Assembly (NCBI RefSeq): GCF_014196965.1 | Contig: NZ_JACIEQ010000002.1 | Coordinates: 62,001-126,000, forward strand | Length of the DNA: 64,000 nucleotides | Origin: Actibacterium naphthalenivorans | Lineage (GTDB): Bacteria > Pseudomonadota > Alphaproteobacteria > Rhodobacterales > Rhodobacteraceae | Reading direction: 5' to 3' | Part shown: positions 53,701-63,634 of the stretch, piece by piece | Layout: each line of letters starts with the position of its first letter | Position numbering within the stretch: the stretch's first letter is position 1 | Made by a program: the position numbers and the translations under genes | The notes under the pieces: model-generated | Databases searched by the model: none | Seen by the model: the letters and a program-made list of their open reading frames with translations, nothing else | What the model was told of the DNA's origin: nothing

Positions 53701-53844
53701 CGTCTTGATCGAGAAGCTGGGATCCTCTTCGCGCCCCAGGCCGATATAGGAAATGGTGCCGGCGATCAGCGAGGCGATCATCATGTACCAGACGAACGAG
53801 CGATGGCGCAGCGCCCAGTCCGACAGGTTGAAACCCCGCATCAT
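50794..53844 (-). CDS. RND efflux transporter permease
   Basis: The 1016-residue inner-membrane protein has the AcrB layout: 12 helices, two large periplasmic loops, and the helix-4 proton-relay DD in LLVDDAMIAIE at about residue 404. GLREFTD-like docking is not evident. The helix 10 equivalent carries NEIEELRKAG in place of the usual lysine-containing segment of AcrB, which suggests a different subgroup. With two adaptors upstream and no outer-membrane factor in the window, it likely uses a TolC-like channel encoded elsewhere. It overlaps the adaptor by 4 bases. Confidence 0.93.
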   Translation of the reverse strand: MMRGFNLSDWALRHRSFVWYMMIASLIAGTISYIGLGREEDPSFSIKTMIVAAALPGADTDETLGQVTDRIEKKLEELNELDATRSVTAPGQVVVYVDLLPTTPAREIPRIWQQVRNMMTDIRADFPEEFAGFQFNDSFGDVYGNIYAFTSDGFTPRELRDYVEAVRTEIEALPDAGKIDLIGAQDEAIYLEFSTRRLAALGLDQREVVATLADQNAIVPSGVIDAGDEQVIVRVGGQFTDADSLAAVNLRVGDRFFNIGDIAEITRGYKDPPDNLFRYNGQQGIALVIGMRTGGNILDYGDDLEQLMTRVEAKLPVGIHMSRVADQPDQVRHAVGHFVRALAEAIAIVLAVTFVSLGLRAGLVVTLTIPLVLAITFVILDRYGITLQRISLGALIIALGLLVDDAMIAIETMISRLELGESLPKAASYAWTSIAFPMLTGTLVTVAGFVPIGLNDSAAGEYTFSLFVVIAVSLIVSWLVAVLFAPLLGVTLLPANMPHHDGTPGRIRKAFHTILRAAMRARWLTIALTLAIFGASIWGMGFVQMQFFPNSDRTELIVDFTARQNVSITETRRQMDRLEAGFADDEDIEYWTSYVGRGAPRFLLTFEAPTPGPYLGQIVLNTTSVEARDRVRARIEARAAEEFAGFDIYPKLLELGPPVGKPVQYRISGPGPSALRDRARDLAAILAGDERLAGIVLDWSEPARVVRVDVDQDKARQLGVSAQDIALSLNAVFNGQLITELRDETYLVDIIVRGADEDRRSVESLFDLQLTTRDGRAIPLSSLATLRYDTEQPVIMQRNRVPTITIKAAVATRDQPLTVVRALEPQIREFEQTLPAGYRIEVGGTQETTSDSVMPIVQVVPLMLIIMVTLVMIQMQSFRLSLIVLCAAPLGLIGVVAALVPSGAPLGFVAILGVLALVGILIRNSIILVNEIEELRKAGKSRWDAVFEASDSRARPILLTAAAASLALIPIARQVFWGPMAYAMIGGIIVGTLVTLLFIPALYLLVFRVAAPGETE

Positions 53845-54899
53845 TGCACCCGCGGCCCGACGCGCTGGCCCGCCTCCAGACTATGGACACCCCTGGTCAC
53901 GATCTCGTCCCCCACATCGACGCCCGAGTGCACGCGCACCCGGCCATCGCCCAGCGGCGAAACCTCGGCCGCGATACGTTCAACCCTGTCTTCGGGCCGC
54001 TTCACCCGCCAGACATAACTCGCGCCGTTCTCCGACAGGATGGCGCTTTCGGGAACCGCGATCAGCGCGCCGCCACCGCCGATGAGATGTACGTGGACAA
54101 GCACCCCCAGCCGCATGGAGGCCGGCGGCTCCTTCAGTTCCAGATGCACCTGTCGCGTGCGGGTTGCGCTGTCGGCAACCGGTTCGATCTCGGTGACGCG
54201 TGCGGTGGTGCGGATGTCGCGAAAGCCGCGAAGCCCGACCTCGAACACGGCGTCGTCGCCAAGCGCCTCCACCGCGCTTTCGGGAAGATCGACAACCGCT
54301 TCACGATCGCGCGTTCCGGCAAGGCGCACCACCGGCTGCCCGGCCGACACGACCGCCCCGGCATCGGCGAGGACATCGGTGATGACACCGTCCAGCGGGG
54401 CCCTCAGCACAGCGAAGCCTAGCGCGTCTTCCGCCTTGGTCAGTACGGCGGTCGCGCGTTCCAGCTCTGCCTTGGCGGAGGAAAGCGCGCTGTCGGCGCT
54501 TTCCTGCTGCGCCACGGTCGCCACCCCGCGCGCCACAAGCGCGCGCGTGCGTTCCGATGCGCGCCGGGCCGTTTCCAGCCGCACCTTTGCGGCGGAAAGG
54601 CCGGCGGCCGCAGCCTGTCGGGCGCTTTCCAGATCGTCCGGATCAAGCTCGGCCAGCACGGAGCCACGGGCAACCACATCGCCAATCGACACCGGGCGGG
54701 AAATGATCCGCCCCGTGGCCTGAAACCCCAGATCGGTTTCGACGCGCGCGGCGACCGTGCCGGTCAGGTCGCGCGCCTCGATCTGGTTGGTGCGGACGAT
54801 TTCGGAAACCACAGGCCGTGGCGGCAGCGCGGCAGGGTCATCTTCCTTGCAGCCGGCCAGCAGGCCGGCGATCGCGATCAGAAGGATCATGCGCATCAT
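53841..54899 (-). CDS. RND periplasmic adaptor, lipoprotein
   Basis: The 352-residue membrane-fusion protein has a lipobox LLAGC (Cys17), a barrel-sandwich and hairpin (DLESARQAAAAGLSAAKVRLETARRASERT), and a C-terminal beta-barrel. It connects the RND pump with an outer-membrane channel. It is the second of two adaptors in this operon and overlaps both neighbours by 4 bases. Confidence 0.9.
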   Translation of the reverse strand: MMRMILLIAIAGLLAGCKEDDPAALPPRPVVSEIVRTNQIEARDLTGTVAARVETDLGFQATGRIISRPVSIGDVVARGSVLAELDPDDLESARQAAAAGLSAAKVRLETARRASERTRALVARGVATVAQQESADSALSSAKAELERATAVLTKAEDALGFAVLRAPLDGVITDVLADAGAVVSAGQPVVRLAGTRDREAVVDLPESAVEALGDDAVFEVGLRGFRDIRTTARVTEIEPVADSATRTRQVHLELKEPPASMRLGVLVHVHLIGGGGALIAVPESAILSENGASYVWRVKRPEDRVERIAAEVSPLGDGRVRVHSGVDVGDEIVTRGVHSLEAGQRVGPRVQ

Positions 54900-56011
54900 T
54901 CGGCCTTGCCTTCCCGGACGGGGCGCCCTGGATACAGTTGATGAGAGCCGTCGGCGACCACGAGTTCACCCTCTTCAAGCCCCTCCGAGATCAGCACGCG
55001 CCCGGTGAGATGCCGGGAGATCGTGACCTGGCGCAGATGGGCGGTCATGTCCGGCCGGTTCACGACCCAGACGGCCGGCCCCTTTGCGGTGGCTGTCAGA
55101 ACCGTCCAGGGCAGGGCGAAAGCGGCGCCGGCGGAATAGCCGATCGCCCCCGCGACCGGCGCGCCCAGCCGGACCGACGGATCGGGGTTGTTCACCGAAA
55201 CGCGCACCGTGATGCTGCCGTTGCGGGGGTCGAGCATCGGAGAGACCTCGCGCACCGTGCCTGTCATCATCAGGTCGGGCTGGTCCAGCATGCGCAGCTC
55301 GACCTCGGTGCCTTCGATCGGATGCGCCAGGAATGTGTCGGGCACCGCGAAAACCGCATCCAGCCCGTCATCCGCGGCAAGTTCGAAGACCGGGGTGGCG
55401 GGGCCGACGATCTGCCCCGGCTCGGCCATCCGCTCCATCACCGACCCGTCGAACGGCGCCCGCAACACGGTTTCATCAAGCGCGGCCTTGCTCTGGCTGA
55501 TCTGCGCGTCGGCCTGTTTCAGGCGGGCCTGCAGCGTCTGCAACGCTTCGCTTGCCTCATCCAGAAGCACACGCGTGGTCACGCCCCGGTCGAACAGCGC
55601 GACCTGACGGTCGAAATCCTGCTTGGCCCGTTCCAGATCGGCCAGAATCGCCTCGCCTTCGGCCTCGGCCTCGCGCAGGCGTTCCAACGCCTGGGTCGCG
55701 TCGACCTGGCCAAGCTCCTGGCTCTTGATCACATGGTCGCCGGCGGTCACCTCGAGCGACAGGATGCGTCCGCCGTCACGGAAGGCGATCTGCGTGCTCT
55801 CGCGCGGCTCGATGTCGCCGGTCAGGCTTGCCCTGGAGATCACCGAGGCGAACTTGGCCTGCACCAGTGTAACGGGCAGGGGCGCGGCCTTCGGCGCGTC
55901 GCCCTGTGCCGTGTCCTGCGCCGCCGCCGCCGCTGCCGCGAGCGCGGCCGACAGGATGCCGGCAGTGACAGCCGCCAGGCCCCGGGCGATCGTTCTGGGA
56001 TACCTGCACAT
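54896..56011 (-). CDS. RND periplasmic adaptor, first of pair
   Basis: The 371-residue membrane-fusion protein has a non-lipid signal peptide (ending LAAAAAAAQ), barrel-sandwich with LEVTAGDHVIKSQELGQVD, a coiled coil (AEGEAILADLERAKQDFDRQ) and a beta-barrel. It is the first gene of the operon. The ATG at 56011 has GGAG 9 bases upstream; a GTG at 56038 is a weaker choice. Two different adaptors for one pump occur in Tri-type systems. Confidence 0.9.
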   Translation of the reverse strand: MCRYPRTIARGLAAVTAGILSAALAAAAAAAQDTAQGDAPKAAPLPVTLVQAKFASVISRASLTGDIEPRESTQIAFRDGGRILSLEVTAGDHVIKSQELGQVDATQALERLREAEAEGEAILADLERAKQDFDRQVALFDRGVTTRVLLDEASEALQTLQARLKQADAQISQSKAALDETVLRAPFDGSVMERMAEPGQIVGPATPVFELAADDGLDAVFAVPDTFLAHPIEGTEVELRMLDQPDLMMTGTVREVSPMLDPRNGSITVRVSVNNPDPSVRLGAPVAGAIGYSAGAAFALPWTVLTATAKGPAVWVVNRPDMTAHLRQVTISRHLTGRVLISEGLEEGELVVADGSHQLYPGRPVREGKAE

Positions 56012-56112
56012 GTGCCGCGTCTCCGATAACCAGTTCACTGTTATGCCGCTTCAGCGGTTTTTCCGGTTTCCCCATCTTGCCCGTAACAGCCGCGCCAAGC
56101 GAGTGTCAAGTG

Positions 56113-56134
56113 AGTTGGAACGCCTGTTCCAACT
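56113..56134. promoter_or_regulatory. Palindromic operator between RND operon and TetR gene
   Basis: A perfect inverted repeat AGTTGGAAC-GCCT-GTTCCAACT has 9 bp arms with a 4 base spacer, the usual size for a TetR-family operator. It lies in the 160 bp divergent region, 38 bases before the tetR start and about 100 bases from the adaptor start, so it could regulate both. Confidence 0.7.
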
Positions 56135-56171
56135 TCTTGCGTTGCGGCGCGGGCTGGGCGATTGTGCCCGC

Positions 56172-56846
56172 ATGAAGGTTAACGAATCCCTCAGCCCGAA
56201 CGGCCATGCCGCGCGCAGCGACGCCACCCGCGCAAAGCTGATCGCCGCCGCGATCGAGGCGTTCGGGGCGCATGGCTACGGCGCCACCCGTCTGCGCGAT
56301 CTCGCCCGTCGCAGCGGCGCGGGCCTGGCGGCGGTATCCTATCATTTCGGCGGCAAGAAAGAGCTTTACCTGGCCGCGGCAGGGGTGATCGCGGGGGGTA
56401 TTCGCGACCGGTTCGATCCGGTGGCCGAAGCGCTCGTTCACGGGCCGGAGCGTGACCCCGTCCGGCGGCTCGAGCAGGCCCTGACCGCCATGTTCCGGAT
56501 CGTCGTCTCGGCGCAGATTCCGCCCGCCTGGATCCAGTTCATGTCGCGCTGCGAACGGGAGAATGACGAGGCGTTCGGCATTATTCAGGATCAGGGGGTC
56601 AGCCGGCTGGTGCAGGCGGTGGCCTCGGTTCTGGCGACGGTCGAGAACGGCGCGGGCGGCGGGGTCGATCTGCGGATGCGGGTGGCGGCGATGATCATGA
56701 TGATCTTCAGCCTGCGCAGCCAGCGGAACCTGACGCTTTCGGTTCTGGGCTGGGACGAGATCGGCGCGGCCGAGATCGCCCGGATGGAGGCGTTCATCCG
56801 ACAGATCGGGGTGCGCGATGCCATTGGTGGCCCGCAACACCCCTGA
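56172..56846 (+). CDS. TetR-family regulator of the RND operon (CerR-type C-terminus)
   Basis: The 224-residue protein has an N-terminal TetR helix-turn-helix (about 16-62; RLRDLARRSGAGLAAVSYHFGGKKELY) and a C-terminal domain of the CecR/CerR type. It is divergent from the adaptor genes and a palindrome is present between them, so local repression relieved by a pumped compound is likely. Start at MKVNESLSP is preferred over the long in-frame extension to 55623, which lies inside the adaptor gene. Confidence 0.9.
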   Translation: MKVNESLSPNGHAARSDATRAKLIAAAIEAFGAHGYGATRLRDLARRSGAGLAAVSYHFGGKKELYLAAAGVIAGGIRDRFDPVAEALVHGPERDPVRRLEQALTAMFRIVVSAQIPPAWIQFMSRCERENDEAFGIIQDQGVSRLVQAVASVLATVENGAGGGVDLRMRVAAMIMMIFSLRSQRNLTLSVLGWDEIGAAEIARMEAFIRQIGVRDAIGGPQHP

Positions 56847-56856
56847 GCGCGGCCGC

Positions 56857-57843
56857 TCACGCGAAATGGCAGGCCACTTTCTGATCTTCCTCGCCGTCCG
56901 CCTTGCGTTCCAGCACTGGCGGATTGTCCGCGCAAAGCGCCTGCGCCTTCGGGCAGCGCGTCCGGAAAACGCAGCCGGAGGGCGGCGCCATCGGCGAGGG
57001 CAGATCGCCCTCAAGCTGGATGGTGGTCTTGTTGCGCTCGATCTTGGGGTCCGGGATCGGCACCGCCGACATCAGCGCCTGCGTGTAGGGATGCAGCGGC
57101 TTGCCGAAAAGCGCGTCGCGCGTCGCGATCTCCATCACCTTGCCCAGATAGAGCACCATGACCCGGTTAGAGATGTGGCGCACGACGCTCAGATCATGGG
57201 CGATGAAGATCAGCGAAAGCCCCATCTCCTGCTGCAGCCGCATCAGCAGGTTGATCACCTGGGCCTGAATCGACACGTCGAGCGCCGACACAGGCTCGTC
57301 GCAGATCACCAGCTTGGGCTCGACGATCAGGGCACGGGCAATGCCGATGCGCTGACACTGGCCGCCGGAAAACTCATGCGGATAGCGGTTGATCTGGTTG
57401 GGCAGCAGGCCGACCCGCTCCATCATCTCCTTCACCCGCGCCTTGACCCGGGGCGCCGAAAGATCGCGCCGGTGGGTGCGCAAGGGCTCGGCGATGATCT
57501 GGCCCACGGTCATGCGCGGATCAAGCGAGGCGAGCGGATCCTGGAACACCATCTGGATCTGCGAGCGGTATTTCATCATGCGCGACCGCGACAGCCCCAG
57601 CAGGTTTTCCGAGCCCAGCCACAGCGCGCGACCCTCGCCGGGCACCAGCCGGATCAGGGCGCGGGCGAGGGTGGACTTGCCGCAGCCGCTTTCGCCGACG
57701 ATGCCCAGCGTTTCGCCCTGTTTGAGGGTGAAATCCACGCCGCTCACCGCCTGCAGCCGGCGCGGCGGGGTCCAGGGCATGTCGCCATCGCGGTGGATGT
57801 CGAAGTTCACGCGCAGATCCTCGACTTTCAGCAGATCGGTCAT
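56857..57843 (-). CDS. oppF: Oligopeptide ABC transporter ATPase OppF
   Basis: The 328-residue ATPase has Walker A GESGCGKS (50-57), signature FSGGQCQRIGIARAL and Walker B LVICDEPVSALD, and the C-terminal oligo/dipeptide extension with Cys residues (CVFRTRCPKAQALC), a possible Fe-S or disulfide site. It powers peptide uptake with OppD. It overlaps oppD by 4 bases and is the last gene of the operon. Confidence 0.92.
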   Translation of the reverse strand: MTDLLKVEDLRVNFDIHRDGDMPWTPPRRLQAVSGVDFTLKQGETLGIVGESGCGKSTLARALIRLVPGEGRALWLGSENLLGLSRSRMMKYRSQIQMVFQDPLASLDPRMTVGQIIAEPLRTHRRDLSAPRVKARVKEMMERVGLLPNQINRYPHEFSGGQCQRIGIARALIVEPKLVICDEPVSALDVSIQAQVINLLMRLQQEMGLSLIFIAHDLSVVRHISNRVMVLYLGKVMEIATRDALFGKPLHPYTQALMSAVPIPDPKIERNKTTIQLEGDLPSPMAPPSGCVFRTRCPKAQALCADNPPVLERKADGEEDQKVACHFA

Positions 57844-58808
57844 GTCAGCTCCTCCGGTTTGCGGATGCAGGCGCGGCTTCGGCCGGGGGCGAAGCGGTCC
57901 AGCGGCGGCACCGCGGCGCGGCAGTCTTCGCCGGCCCAGCGGCAGCGCGGTTCGAACGGGCAGCCCGCGGGCGGGTGCAGCATGTTGGGCGGGCTGCCGG
58001 GGATGGTGTCGAGCGCATGGGTGGCCACATCCACACGCGGGATCGCCTTGAGCAGGCCGCGCGTATAGGGGTGTGACGGGGTTTCGAACAGCGGATCGGT
58101 GGGGGCCTGTTCCATGATCCGCCCGCCATACATCACCAGAACCTCTTCGCAGAAGCCCGCGACCACGCCCAGATCATGGGTGATCAGCAGCACGGCCATG
58201 CCGAATTCCTGTTGCAGCTCGGCGAACAGATGCATGATCTGCGCCTGCACCGTCACATCCAGCGCCGTGGTCGGCTCGTCGGCGATCAGAAGCTGCGGCC
58301 GGGCCAGCAGCGACATGGCGATCATCACCCGCTGCCGCATCCCGCCGGAAAACTCGTGCGGATAAAGCCGCACGCGGGCCTTGGCATCGGGTATCTTCAC
58401 CGCGTCGAGCATCCGGACAGAGGCCGCCACCGCATCGCGCTTGCTCATCCCCTTGTGCTGGGTCAGCACCTCGGCCATCTGGTCGGACACCCGCATATAG
58501 GGGTTGAGCGATGTCATCGGATCCTGAAACACCATGGCGATCTCGGCGGCACGGATCCGGTTCAGCACCGACAGCGGCGCGTTCAGGATTTCCTGCCCGT
58601 CGAACATGACGGAACCGGTGGCGCGGCCGTTGCGGGCCAGCAGGCCGAGCGCGGCAAAGGCGGTCTGGCTTTTGCCCGAGCCGCTTTCGCCGACGATGGC
58701 AAGGGTGGCGCCGGGCGCGACCGACAGGCTGACGTCGCTGACCGCGCTGACGGTGCCGTCATTCGTGTCGAAATCGACCGAGAGATTGCGGATATCAAGC
58801 AGGGCCAT
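57840..58808 (-). CDS. oppD: Oligopeptide ABC transporter ATPase OppD
   Basis: The 322-residue ATPase has Walker A GESGSGKS (40-47), [15 protein letters not shown] and [15 protein letters not shown], and the peptide-transporter C-terminal Cys-containing extension ([14 protein letters not shown]). The start at [10 protein letters not shown] is one base after the oppC stop; the longer frame to 58904 overlaps oppC and is rejected. Confidence 0.92.
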   Translation of the reverse strand: MALLDIRNLSVDFDTNDGTVSAVSDVSLSVAPGATLAIVGESGSGKSQTAFAALGLLARNGRATGSVMFDGQEILNAPLSVLNRIRAAEIAMVFQDPMTSLNPYMRVSDQMAEVLTQHKGMSKRDAVAASVRMLDAVKIPDAKARVRLYPHEFSGGMRQRVMIAMSLLARPQLLIADEPTTALDVTVQAQIMHLFAELQQEFGMAVLLITHDLGVVAGFCEEVLVMYGGRIMEQAPTDPLFETPSHPYTRGLLKAIPRVDVATHALDTIPGSPPNMLHPPAGCPFEPRCRWAGEDCRAAVPPLDRFAPGRSRACIRKPEELT

Positions 58809-58809
58809 G

Positions 58810-59736
58810 TCAGCGGTCCTTCGGGTCAAGCGCATCGCGCAGGCCATCGCCCACGAAGAAGAAGCCGAACAGGGTGATGACGAAAAAGAACAGCGGGAAG
58901 GCAAGCTGCCAGAGCGTGCCGTATTGCATCGTCCCCGCGCCTTCGGAGATCAGCGCACCCCAGGAGGTCAGCGGCTCCTGCACGCCGAGACCCAGGAAGC
59001 TGATGAAGCTTTCGGTCAGGATCATCAGCGGCACCAGAAGCGTGGCATAAACGGCCACCACCCCCAGAAGGTTGGGCACGATATGCCGGATGATGATGCG
59101 AAAGCCGGAAACGCCGGTGGCGCGCGCGGCCTCGATGAATTCCTTGTTCTTCAGCGAAAGGGTCTGACCGCGCACGATGCGTGACATGTCGAGCCACGAC
59201 AGAAGGCCGATGCCCACGAACAGCATCCCGATCGAGCGGCCGAAGATCACCAGCAGCAGGATCAGCACGAACATGTAGGGGATGGCCATCAGGATATCGA
59301 CGGCGCGCATCATCAGGTTGTCGAGCGCGCCGCCGGCATAGCCCGCAACCGCGCCGTAAAGCGTGCCCGCGATCACCGCGATCCCCGCGCCCACGATGCC
59401 CACCATCAGCGATACCTGCGTGCCCTGAACGACCCGCGCGAACAGGTCGCGGCCCAGATCGTCGGTGCCGAAGTAGTGGCCCGTCTCGAACGAGGGGCCG
59501 CCCAGTTCCGCCACCTGGCCGATGATCATGAAGTCGATCTCGTCAATGGAAAACCGCGCCAGAAACGGCCCGGTCGCGGCGAAGATCAGAACCAGTACCA
59601 GGACCACGAGCCCGGCCATCGCGGCACGGTTCCTCAGGAAACGTTTGCGCGCATCGGTCCAGGGCGACCGGCCCTTCACCTCCTGCTCGACCAGCCGGTC
59701 GGCCAGGCTGGTCATTTTCTCTTTTTCGATGATCAT
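58810..59736 (-). CDS. oppC: Oligopeptide ABC transporter permease OppC
   Basis: The 308-residue permease has an N-terminal cytosolic segment, six membrane helices, and the EAA loop KNKEFIEAARATGVSGFRIIIRH. It forms the membrane channel with OppB. It follows oppB by 3 bases. Confidence 0.92.
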   Translation of the reverse strand: MIIEKEKMTSLADRLVEQEVKGRSPWTDARKRFLRNRAAMAGLVVLVLVLIFAATGPFLARFSIDEIDFMIIGQVAELGGPSFETGHYFGTDDLGRDLFARVVQGTQVSLMVGIVGAGIAVIAGTLYGAVAGYAGGALDNLMMRAVDILMAIPYMFVLILLLVIFGRSIGMLFVGIGLLSWLDMSRIVRGQTLSLKNKEFIEAARATGVSGFRIIIRHIVPNLLGVVAVYATLLVPLMILTESFISFLGLGVQEPLTSWGALISEGAGTMQYGTLWQLAFPLFFFVITLFGFFFVGDGLRDALDPKDR

Positions 59737-59739
59737 GGC

Positions 59740-60663
<924 letters not shown>

Positions 60664-60729
60664 GGGGAGCAAACCGCCGGATGACACAAAGGGGTGGGGC
60701 GCCCGACACGGGGCGCCCCGCGCAACGGG

Positions 60730-62343
60730 TTATTCGGCGGTGATATATAGATCGCGCGAATACCAGTTCTGCATCAGGTTCTCGACGGGCCAGCCCTTGG
60801 CCTCGGGCTTGAGCATGATCACGCCGGTGTACTGATAGATCGGCGCGAAAGGCATCGCCTCGGCCAGCATCGCCTCGGCGGCGGTATAGTTCGGCTGCGG
60901 GTCGGCCATGGTCTTGGATTCGGCCATCAGGCGGTCATATTCCGGATCCGAATATTTGGCGTTGTTGTGGCCCGAATAGCTGGTCATCAGATCCAGATAG
61001 GTCGAAGCTTCGTTATAGTCGCCGCACCAGGCATAGCGGCCGATTTCGTAATCGCCCTTCTGCATCTTGTCGGTGTGGACCTTCCATTCGTAATTCGCCA
61101 GCTCGGTCTCGACGCCCAGCGTCTGTTTCCAGAACTGCGACGCGGCGATGGCGATCTTCTTGTGCCCCTCGTCGGTGTTGTAGTTGATGGTGACCTTCAG
61201 CGGGTTGTCCTTGCCATAGCCGGCCTCGGCCAGCAGCGCCTTGGCCTTTTCATTGCGCTCGGCCTGAGTCCATTCCGCCCATTCGATCGGCGGCAGCTTG
61301 AAGCCCGCGGTCGCCTGATGGGTGAAGTTGTAAGACGGGTACTGGCCACCCTGCAGGATACGCTCGACGATGATGTCGCGGTCGATGGCATAGGACAGCG
61401 CCTTGCGCACGCGCACGTCCTTCAAGTACTCCGGCCCGTTCTCGCCCATGTTGAAGAAATAGATGTAGGAGCAGGAGCGGGGGAAGGAATAGGCCTCTTC
61501 GGGGTACTCGGCCTTGAGCCTCGGGTACTGGCCGGCGGGCACATCGGTCTTGTCCAGCTCATCGGCCAGATAGCGGGTCAGCGCCTGGTTTTCGTCATTG
61601 ATGATCAGGGCGACGGTCTTGTCGATGATCGTTTCATCGTTATTCCAGTATTCGGGATTGCGTTCGCGCACCACGCGTTCACCCGGCTGGTATTCGGTCA
61701 GCACATAGGCGCCGTTGCCGACAAGATTGCCCGGCCTGGTCCATTGATCGCCCAGTTCCTCGACAACGGCCTGCGGCACCGGGAAGGTCGAGGAATGGGT
61801 GAGCATCGAGATGAAATAGGGCAGGGGCTGGTCGATCGTCACCTGCAGCGTCTTGTCGTCGAGTGCCGTCACACCCAGCTCTTCGGGCGGCAGTTCGCCC
61901 TTGGTGACCGCCGAGGCGTTGGTGACGCCCATCAGCTCCATGTACCACGCATATTCCGAAGCTGTCGCCGGATCGACCAGCCGGCGCCACGCATAGACGA
62001 AATCCGACGCTTTCACCGGCGTGCCGTTCGACCATTTCGCATCGCGCAGGGTGAAGGTATAGGTTTTCTTGTCTTCGCTGAGCGTATAGCCCTTGGCCGC
62101 GCCGGGCACCTGATCGCCGATCGCATCATCGTTGAAAAGCCCTTCGAACAGGTCGCGCAGCACGCCGGAGCCGTCGACATCGGTGTTGATCTGCGGGTCG
62201 AAGGATTTGATGTCATCTAGAACGCGGTAGGTGAACACCTGTTCGTCGGCGAGCGCCACGCCATCTTTCATGTGGCTGGCCGCGAGCGCCGCCGTCGCCA
62301 GCGACGTGCCGAGCAGGAATGAAAAAAGCAGTGTCCGTTTCAT
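60730..62343 (-). CDS. oppA: Oligopeptide ABC transporter substrate-binding protein OppA
   Basis: The 537-residue periplasmic protein has a Sec signal peptide (MKRTLLFSFLLGTSLATAALA) and the SBP family-5 pattern (LVDPATASEYAWYMELMG; RKALSYAIDRD). It captures peptides for OppBCDF. The longer in-frame start at 62406 lies outside the signal peptide. It heads the operon. Confidence 0.92.
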   Translation of the reverse strand: MKRTLLFSFLLGTSLATAALAASHMKDGVALADEQVFTYRVLDDIKSFDPQINTDVDGSGVLRDLFEGLFNDDAIGDQVPGAAKGYTLSEDKKTYTFTLRDAKWSNGTPVKASDFVYAWRRLVDPATASEYAWYMELMGVTNASAVTKGELPPEELGVTALDDKTLQVTIDQPLPYFISMLTHSSTFPVPQAVVEELGDQWTRPGNLVGNGAYVLTEYQPGERVVRERNPEYWNNDETIIDKTVALIINDENQALTRYLADELDKTDVPAGQYPRLKAEYPEEAYSFPRSCSYIYFFNMGENGPEYLKDVRVRKALSYAIDRDIIVERILQGGQYPSYNFTHQATAGFKLPPIEWAEWTQAERNEKAKALLAEAGYGKDNPLKVTINYNTDEGHKKIAIAASQFWKQTLGVETELANYEWKVHTDKMQKGDYEIGRYAWCGDYNEASTYLDLMTSYSGHNNAKYSDPEYDRLMAESKTMADPQPNYTAAEAMLAEAMPFAPIYQYTGVIMLKPEAKGWPVENLMQNWYSRDLYITAE

Positions 62344-62671
62344 AGATGACCTCTTTGCCGTGTGGTTGAAAACTGCGCCGCCCGAACGATGCCGTTGCCG
62401 GGGCATAGGCTTACTGCACCACCAACGATTGCAGAGTTCAAGACGGGCGAGCCCTTACGTCGAGTAATATTCTGATTTGAAGAGATGAGGCAGGGCCAGG
62501 GGCATCGGGCTTATCAGTGCTGCGCATTTTTTGGCGAATACGGTCTGGCGGGGCGGAAAGCTGACGTTTTTCCGGGCAGACCGTGATCGGACGGGCGCCG
62601 CATTCCTGAAACGGGCCTTCCTCGCGCCCCCGAAGCGATTCTGCGCGCTGCGGCGGATCTTGCCGTCAGGT
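62344..62671. other. 328 bp leader region upstream of oppA, no gene seen
   Basis: Between the RpiR-type regulator and oppA, both on the minus strand, no supported gene is visible. An AT-rich patch (AGTAATATTCTGATTTGAAGAG, about 62463-62484) might be a promoter for the opp operon. No terminator is clear after the regulator gene. Confidence 0.5.
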
Positions 62672-63532
62672 CTATTCCAGCTCGCCCAGCCGCCCGCGAA
62701 GCTCCTCGACCTCTTCGAGATAGACCCGGCCCGCCTCTCCCAGCGCGCGGCGTGTTTCCAGGGTCAGCAGCCGCAGCATCGAGACCGCGCCAACATAGGA
62801 ATCCGCGAACTGGGGTGTGTCGACGGCGCATTCGAGCGTCCATGTCGCGAAGGCCGGGGCGGCCCGGATGGTTTGGTCGGCGATCAAAAGGATGCTGGCG
62901 CCACGCTCCGCGATCTCCTCGACCGCGCGGACGAAACCCGATGGGCGCCTGCGAAGGCCCACGATGATGGCGAGATCGCCCTTGCCAAGCATCGAGATGC
63001 CCTCGGCCTGGGTCTGCCCCGGCAAGAGCAGCGGCGACACGCCGGGGCGCATCTGTGCGAGCTGGGCCGTGGCGTATTGTGCCAGGAAATGGCTGTTGCG
63101 GTAGCCCAGGGTGCGGATGCGGGGCGCTGTCGCGATGGCCTGGCCGATTTCCTTGATCGTGAGCGGATTCACCCGGGTCAAGGTTGTCTCGAGCAGGGCG
63201 ATCTCACTGCGGATCAGCTCTGATACGGGGTCGCTCCTGTCCGTAGATTTGCGCCCGGTGTAGAGCGGTGATCCCAGCGCCCGCATCCGGCGTGCGTCCT
63301 GCCGGGCCTCTTCGAAATTGCTGTAGCCGAGGCGCCGGAAGAACCGGCTGACGGTTGCATTGGATACACCGGCCTGACCGGCCAGTTCCGAGGCGGTGAA
63401 CACGGCGAGCTCGGCCGGGCTTTGGAGAATGGTTTCCGCGATCCGCCGTTCGCCCTCGGATAATCCCGAATATGCCTCATGAATACGCCGCGCCATCGTT
63501 TGGCTGCCGATTTTTGCTTGATTATTGGGCAT
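62672..63532 (-). CDS. RpiR/MurR-family transcriptional regulator
   Basis: The 286-residue protein has an N-terminal RpiR helix-turn-helix (about 25-75; ELAGQAGVSNATVSRFFRRLGY) and a C-terminal SIS sugar-phosphate-binding domain (about 120-260; IRTLGYRNSHFLAQY and GDLAIIVGLRRRPSGFV). It is divergent from a TRAP transporter gene, so sugar or sugar-acid uptake is a likely target, and 328 bp upstream of oppA. The start at MPNNQAKIG is preferred; an ATG at 63496 is possible. Confidence 0.88.
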   Translation of the reverse strand: MPNNQAKIGSQTMARRIHEAYSGLSEGERRIAETILQSPAELAVFTASELAGQAGVSNATVSRFFRRLGYSNFEEARQDARRMRALGSPLYTGRKSTDRSDPVSELIRSEIALLETTLTRVNPLTIKEIGQAIATAPRIRTLGYRNSHFLAQYATAQLAQMRPGVSPLLLPGQTQAEGISMLGKGDLAIIVGLRRRPSGFVRAVEEIAERGASILLIADQTIRAAPAFATWTLECAVDTPQFADSYVGAVSMLRLLTLETRRALGEAGRVYLEEVEELRGRLGELE

Positions 63533-63634
63533 GCTTTGACTCCGGTGGAGAAAATGAGATTTCATTATTTACTGACTGATGGAAAAATATTTTCGTCACG
63601 TCGTCAAGACTCGCAATCTGGGGATATTCGCGCG

